From Pseudomonadota bacterium (GTDB lineage Bacteria; Myxococcota_A; Polyangia; Polyangiales; Polyangiaceae): 11,015 nt of DNA. The stretch covers positions 1 through 11,015 of the forward strand of contig JAEXCN010000242.1 of the NCBI GenBank assembly GCA_023402175.1, written 5' to 3'. The position numbers and the translations under genes were made by a program. Below are positions 7,179-11,015 of this stretch, in pieces. Position 1 is the stretch's first letter. The number at the start of each line of letters is the position of its first letter. Below the pieces are notes generated by a model. It ran no database searches. It saw nothing but the letters and a program-made list of their open reading frames with translations, and was not told where the DNA came from.

Positions 7179-7185
7179 CATTGGC

Positions 7186-8652
7186 ATGGCAATCATGAAA
7201 TCCGGTGGATCCGATGTCGTGAGCTTTGGACGGCGTGGTGCCGTCGCTGGAGTCGTCGGAGCGGCGACCGTTCTGGTCTGGGGAATGTTCGTGGGGTGCG
7301 CTTCCGAGGGCAGGGGAGCGGGCGGGAGCACGAGCGAGCTCCGGTCATCGACGACGCCTCGCCAGCTCGGAGTGCTCGATTCGCTACGACCTGCAAATGT
7401 CCCGTCGGACTACAGGCTGACTCCGAACGGGTACTTTCATCCGTCGTGCGTCCTGGAGGTCGCGGAAGGCGAGCGGGTCGTCGGGAGGACGCTCCAGCGC
7501 GCGGATGGATCGACGCGCGTCCTTCCGCCGTGTCGCCACGACTTCTTCGACCGCTTCGGAAACGCGAATCTCGTACCGACGACGCAACGAACGCTCGGTG
7601 AAGACCGCCCACCGGAGGACGAGAAGGACGCCTCGGCGGAGCCCCGTGGCGGCACGATCAACGGCTGGATCGTCAACACCGAGCTCGAGATCCGGCGTCC
7701 ACTCGGAGGCATTTCGGCGACGTGGAACGTGCCGGAGCTTCCGAAGTGGAGGGGCGCGCAGACCGTTTACTATTTCCCTGGTATCCAAACGGAGGGGGGT
7801 ATTAAGACGATTCTTCAACCGGTTCTCGCGTACAGGAGCGGCACGGGGCCGTGGACGATCGAGAGCTGGAACTGCTGTGAGGATGGATACACCTGGCACA
7901 GCACGCCGGTTTCGGTCAGTCCCGGCGACACGATCCGCGGATCCGTGTCGGGCTCGAGATGTAATGCGACGACCGGGGTCTGCGCGGATTGGGCCATTCG
8001 CACGGAGGACCTGACCACCGGTCAATCGACGACGCTCAGCACGACGTCGTACAACGTGCCGGTCACGAGGGCGTTCTCGTCCGCGCTCGAGGTCTACGGA
8101 GTCGACCATTGCGCAGGACTTCCGGCGAGTGGCGTGGTGTCGTTCACGAACGTGAGTGTCCTCGATGTCCGCGGAGCGACGATCGTTCCCACCTGGCTCG
8201 GGGATACGAGCTTCCCCGTCTGCGGGATCGGGCTTACGTCCGGGCGTACGACCGCCACGATCACGAACACGCCGGTGGTACAGACCGTACCGCCTCTGCC
8301 TCGTCGGTGCGGACGGATCGAAGCGGGGGAGGGGCTCACGATCAGTGGGCACAGCTCCTGCGATCGCCGCTTCACGTTGACGATGCAGTCCTACGGAGAG
8401 CTGACGCTCGATCAAGTCGTTGGCACGAGGAACCGGCTTTGGACTTCGCGCCTGACGACCGAGGACGCGTTCGTCGCGATGATGCAGGCCGACGGAGACT
8501 TCGTCATCAAGGATATCGCCGGCGCGACGGTCTGGTCCGCGGGAACGGCGGGGCATCCGGGCGCCAGCCTCCTCATCGACAACGACGGCAACCTGGTGAT
8601 CTACGACACGAACGACGTGGAGCTCTGGTCAACGGGGACGGGCGGGCACTGA
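7186..8652 (+). CDS. Exported protein with glutamic-peptidase (G1/eqolisin)-like domain and C-terminal bulb-type lectin domain
   Basis: The 488-residue product starts at ATG 7186 behind AAGGAGG. Residues 15-38 are an export signal ending in the lipobox-like MFVGC (Cys38), so it is probably a lipoprotein. Residues 80-96 include YFHPSCVLEV, perhaps part of a propeptide. Residues 155-330 have the order of landmarks seen in peptidase family G1: a beta strand ATWNVPELP, YYFPGIQTEGG, TILQPV (Gln211), WTIESWNCC, VSPGDTI, DWAIRTEDLTTGQ, SALEVYGVDHC (Glu302) and GVVSFTNVSV. Gln211 and Glu302 fall where G1 enzymes place their catalytic Gln and Glu, and the 91-residue spacing is close to the roughly 83 of scytalidoglutamic peptidase. 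Residues 378-485 form a bulb-type (B_lectin) domain with repeats such as MQADGDFVIKD and DNDGNLVIYD, a fold that often binds mannose. A secreted, carbohydrate-targeted peptidase is an inference; an inactive lectin-like protein is the alternative. Confidence 0.75.
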   Translation: MAIMKSGGSDVVSFGRRGAVAGVVGAATVLVWGMFVGCASEGRGAGGSTSELRSSTTPRQLGVLDSLRPANVPSDYRLTPNGYFHPSCVLEVAEGERVVGRTLQRADGSTRVLPPCRHDFFDRFGNANLVPTTQRTLGEDRPPEDEKDASAEPRGGTINGWIVNTELEIRRPLGGISATWNVPELPKWRGAQTVYYFPGIQTEGGIKTILQPVLAYRSGTGPWTIESWNCCEDGYTWHSTPVSVSPGDTIRGSVSGSRCNATTGVCADWAIRTEDLTTGQSTTLSTTSYNVPVTRAFSSALEVYGVDHCAGLPASGVVSFTNVSVLDVRGATIVPTWLGDTSFPVCGIGLTSGRTTATITNTPVVQTVPPLPRRCGRIEAGEGLTISGHSSCDRRFTLTMQSYGELTLDQVVGTRNRLWTSRLTTEDAFVAMMQADGDFVIKDIAGATVWSAGTAGHPGASLLIDNDGNLVIYDTNDVELWSTGTGGH

Positions 8653-8681
8653 AGCGCCGACGCATCATGTGAGTGGTGAGT

Positions 8682-8716
8682 GCGCCGGCGAGGGCCTCTT
8701 CGTCCCGCGCCGGCGC
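8682..8716 (+). terminator. Strong GC hairpin downstream of the lectin gene
   Basis: GCGCCGGCGAGGG (8682-8694) pairs with CCCGCGCCGGCGC (8704-8716) around a 9-base loop, 13 positions with one A-G mismatch, starting 29 bases after the stop. No T-run follows, so it may be a GC-rich terminator or an RNA-stabilising 3' hairpin. Confidence 0.5.
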
Positions 8717-8903
8717 CTGCCAGACGACGAGCGTTGTTCCCCTCGAGGCGCGGGTGGGCCGACGCGCTCCGCTCTCCGCTGGAACACTCTGTTCGCGATC
8801 CACGAACGAGCCGCATGGTCTCCGGCGGCATCGGAGAAGGGAGCGCCGCGTCGTCGTGCATTCCGCACCGACGCTTCGCGCAGCACGACAAGAGGACCAG
8901 ACG

Positions 8904-9515
8904 ATGAAGCTCTACTACGCCCCCGGCGCTTGCTCGATCACCCCCCACGTCGCCCTCCGTGAAGCGGCGCTGCCGTTCGACCTCGTTCGCGTGGACTTCA
9001 TGCGCGGCAAGTCGCTGCCCGACGGAACCCCGTTCGTCCGGGTCAATCCGAAGGGCTACGTACCGGCCATCGAGCTCGACGACGGGCGTCTGCTCACGGA
9101 GAACGTGGCGATGCTGCAGTACATCGCCGACCTGAAGCCCGAGTCCAAGCTCGCGCCGGCGAACGGGACGTTCGAGCGTCTGCGCCTCCAGGAGTGGCTC
9201 ACGTTCATCGCCACCGAGCTTCACAAAGGCCTCGGTCCGTTCTTCTCGCCCAAGGCGAACGACGACTACAAGGCGTCGGTCAACGAGCGCCTCGTCCAGC
9301 GGTTCGGGATCCTCTCCGCCGGCGTCGAAGGAAAGCCGTGGCTGATGGGTGACGACTTCACGGTGGCCGATGCCTATGCTCTCTACACGCTCCGCACGTG
9401 GGAGCGCGTCGCGAAGGTGGACCTGAGCGCGTACCCGACGCTCGCCGCGTACCGGCGTCGGATCGAGGAGCGCCCTGCAGTGAAGGCTGCGCTGGAGGCC
9501 GAAGGCTCGAAGTGA
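8904..9515 (+). CDS. gst: Glutathione S-transferase, beta class
   Basis: The 203-residue product starts at ATG 8904, with AAGAGGA at 8890-8896 spaced 7 bases upstream. It matches bacterial beta-class GSTs in length and along its whole sequence. The N-terminal thioredoxin-like domain begins MKLYYAPGACS, with the class-defining Cys10 that can form a mixed disulfide with glutathione. NPKGYVPAIELDDG contains the cis-proline of the glutathione site (Pro54), and LLTENVAMLQYIAD carries the glutathione-binding acidic residue after Thr. The helical C-terminal domain contains ELHKGLGPFF, with His107 equivalent to the active-site His106 of Proteus and E. coli enzymes, and the N-capping motif GDDFTVADAYA near residue 150. 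It should act in the cytoplasm or periplasm on electrophiles or oxidised thiols; the substrate is unknown. The gene stands alone, separated by 251 bases from the lectin gene and convergent with the next one. Confidence 0.95.
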   Translation: MKLYYAPGACSITPHVALREAALPFDLVRVDFMRGKSLPDGTPFVRVNPKGYVPAIELDDGRLLTENVAMLQYIADLKPESKLAPANGTFERLRLQEWLTFIATELHKGLGPFFSPKANDDYKASVNERLVQRFGILSAGVEGKPWLMGDDFTVADAYALYTLRTWERVAKVDLSAYPTLAAYRRRIEERPAVKAALEAEGSK

Positions 9516-9531
9516 GTCGTGGGTAGGTCGC

Positions 9532-9561
9532 CCGTGCCTCTTCGCAATCGGTGAGGCACGG
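9532..9561. terminator. Bidirectional terminator-like hairpin between convergent genes
   Basis: CCGTGCCTC (9532-9540) and GAGGCACGG (9553-9561) form a perfect 9-bp stem with a 12-base loop, placed in the 93-base gap between the ends of the GST and PLD genes. There is no clear T-tract, but the location fits termination from both sides. Confidence 0.55.
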
Positions 9562-9608
9562 AGCTCGTGACGAATGAACGGCTGCTCGCAGGAGCAATGC
9601 CGGACGGA

Positions 9609-11015
9609 TCACGTGCGGTGCGCCCAAGGAGGGGGCGCACCATGCTTCGCTCGGCGACGGACGTCGATCCAGCGCGAGAAGAGTCCGATCGCCGACCACG
9701 AGGCGAGCAGGGCGAGCGGCCATGCCAGCACGAGCGGCCACACGAAGGCGACCACCGCGACGCCGACCAACGCGAGCGCGCTGGCGAGCAGGATCCCGGC
9801 CTCGCTCGTGCCGACCACACGCCGGTCTGCGATCGCCGCACCGACCGTGTTCGCGAGCCGTACCGCGCCCGTGGCCGTCCGGCCGGAGCTACCTCCGCGC
9901 CCTGGTCCTCGCACGGTCGCGGGCGTGGGGGCGACGTTCCGGCGACCCAGGCGCGCGCGGAGGACGATCTCCGTCGCTCCGCGCAGGTCTTCTTCGTACT
10001 GCTCCGCCATGCGCTGGGCGAACGCCTCGTTCTCGATCGCGACGTCGAGCTCGCAGTTTCCGACCCAGCTCGCGATGTTGAGGTTGCTCGAGCCGACGCG
10101 CGCCCAGCGGCCATCGGCGACGGCGGTCTTCGCATGGAGCATCCCGTTCCATTCGTAGACACGCACCCCCGCTTCGAGCAGCGCGCGATACCCGGCGCGT
10201 GAGAGCGTGCTCACAATCGGGAGGTCGCTCGCGCCGGGCACGAGCAGCCGTACGTCGACGCCGTCGCGCGCGGCCGCGGCGAGCGCCTGGACGAACGGTG
10301 CGAGGCCGACGAAGTAGGCGTCCGTCAGCCACAACGACTTGCTGGCGAGCGCGGCGATGAGGTGATCGAGCCTGTAGACGCCCGCCGTCGCCGGCACGGT
10401 AGAGATGACGCGCAGATCGATGCTGCCCGCCGGAGCGGGGGACTCGACGAGGGCGGGCAGATCGGTGGGAAGCGCCTCCCCGAGGCGCGCCCAGTTCTCG
10501 GCGAACGCAACCGCCAGATCGCGCAACGCAGGCCCGCGGATCGCGATGCCCGTGTCCCGCCATGGAGCGATTCCTCTCGCGGGATCGCCGAGCCATCGCG
10601 CGCTCGCGCACACGCCGGAGACGAAGCCGACCTCGGCGTCGACGACGAGCAGCTTGCGGTGGTCGCGCGACATCCACGCGAACGCGCTCGCGAGGGTGAT
10701 CGGGTTGTACGTGCGGACCTCGCCGCCCGCCGCGCGGAGCGGCTTCCAGAACGCGTCACGCGACTCGCCGATGCAGCCGAACCAATCGCGAATGACGCTG
10801 ACGCGCACTCCAGCTTCGGCCCGGTCGACGAGCGCCCGGCGGAGCTCGTGCGTGAGCTCGTCGTCGCTGAAGATGTAGTTCTCCATGAAGATGGAGGAGC
10901 GCGCCGATCGGATCGCCGCGAGCCACGCATCGAAGTTCGCCCGTGCATCGATCAGAAGCTCGACGGCATTGCCCGCGCTCAGCGGCGCGCCCGCGGCGCG
11001 GCTGAAGGCTTGCTC
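9609..11015 (-). CDS. Phospholipase D / cardiolipin synthase-like membrane protein, N-terminus off the window
   Basis: The frame stays open from the TGA at 9609-9611 to the window edge, giving 468 visible residues. The in-frame ATG at 10886 is internal, because the upstream codons read ELLIDARANFDAWLAAIRSA, which is normal PLD sequence. Two HKD motifs are intact. The first is HRKLLVVD (visible residues 119-126, followed by GFVSG), and the second is HAKTAVAD (294-301, followed by GSSN). The pair forms one active site for a phosphatidyl transfer or phosphodiester hydrolysis through a covalent phospho-His intermediate. ENYIFSDDE near the start of the visible part is also typical of cardiolipin synthases. 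The C-terminus differs from the usual synthases in having two hydrophobic stretches (about 406-445), then a basic tail, so the enzyme is probably anchored at the membrane by its C-terminus. Cardiolipin synthesis is the best guess; a general PLD cannot be excluded. Confidence 0.9.
   Translation of the reverse strand, partial: EQAFSRAAGAPLSAGNAVELLIDARANFDAWLAAIRSARSSIFMENYIFSDDELTHELRRALVDRAEAGVRVSVIRDWFGCIGESRDAFWKPLRAAGGEVRTYNPITLASAFAWMSRDHRKLLVVDAEVGFVSGVCASARWLGDPARGIAPWRDTGIAIRGPALRDLAVAFAENWARLGEALPTDLPALVESPAPAGSIDLRVISTVPATAGVYRLDHLIAALASKSLWLTDAYFVGLAPFVQALAAAARDGVDVRLLVPGASDLPIVSTLSRAGYRALLEAGVRVYEWNGMLHAKTAVADGRWARVGSSNLNIASWVGNCELDVAIENEAFAQRMAEQYEEDLRGATEIVLRARLGRRNVAPTPATVRGPGRGGSSGRTATGAVRLANTVGAAIADRRVVGTSEAGILLASALALVGVAVVAFVWPLVLAWPLALLASWSAIGLFSRWIDVRRRAKHGAPPPWAHRT

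Larger units (their letters stand above)
6905..7185. promoter_or_regulatory. Divergent intergenic region with promoters for the SIMPL and lectin genes
   Basis: This 281-base stretch separates two divergently transcribed genes and must hold both start signals unless transcription comes from elsewhere. I see no convincing -35/-10 pair on either strand and no coding sequence. Visible elements are a direct repeat TGAAGGGGG (6904-6912 and 6923-6931) flanking the SIMPL ribosome binding site, and an inverted repeat next to the lectin-gene ribosome binding site, listed separately. Confidence 0.45.

Noticed and set aside
7060..7185. N-terminal extension of the lectin protein from the codon at 7060
   Set aside because: The extension has no signal-like features, while ATG 7186 has an AAGGAGG site at ideal spacing and directly precedes an export signal.
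7384..8556. 390-codon minus-strand frame opposite the lectin gene
   Set aside because: Composition is that of a shadow frame (very Arg-rich), with no motif and no plausible start site; the plus-strand gene explains the region.
8673..8903. Upstream extension of the GST reading frame
   Set aside because: Beta-class GSTs begin exactly at the MKLYYAPGACS motif, and a good ribosome binding site precedes ATG 8904; the extension also overlaps the terminator-like hairpin.

Overview
The DNA is GC-rich, with third codon positions dominated by G and C. It encodes a run of lipoproteins that have Asp/Ala/Gly-rich linkers just after the lipobox, plus NCGACG cysteine repeats, RCC1 and other beta-propellers and an IgGFc-binding-like domain. 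This combination is typical of myxobacteria, most likely the Polyangiales/Sorangiineae type (inferred from style and content, not from a marker gene). No rRNA, tRNA, CRISPR array, insertion sequence or phage gene was seen.

Positions 1-6061 (+ strand) hold five tightly packed genes, probably one operon whose beginning lies outside the window. They are the 3' end of a cysteine-rich NCGACG-repeat protein, two related 7-repeat propeller lipoproteins, a 7-repeat RCC1 lipoprotein, and a 604-residue IgGFc-binding-like lipoprotein. The junctions are a 4-base ATGA overlap, a very short or overlapping TTG junction, a 5-base gap and an 8-base gap. The four complete products carry export signals and lipobox-like cysteines, so I read the block as a set of envelope or surface proteins, possibly a surface complex for adhesion or cell contact. 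That function is an inference.

Positions 6086-6904 (- strand) encode a SIMPL/DUF541 lipoprotein, convergent with the operon. Across a 281-base divergent intergenic region, 7186-8652 (+) encodes a 488-residue exported protein. Its middle part resembles the glutamic peptidase G1 (eqolisin) fold, with a Gln and a Glu where the catalytic pair should be, and its C-terminus is a bulb-type lectin domain. This is the most interesting single protein in the window.

Positions 8904-9515 (+) encode a 203-residue beta-class glutathione S-transferase with Cys10 and the conserved His. Positions 9609-11015 (-) encode a phospholipase D / cardiolipin synthase-like protein with two HKD motifs and two C-terminal membrane segments; its N-terminus runs off the window. 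Hairpins that could be terminators lie after the lectin gene and in both convergent gaps.
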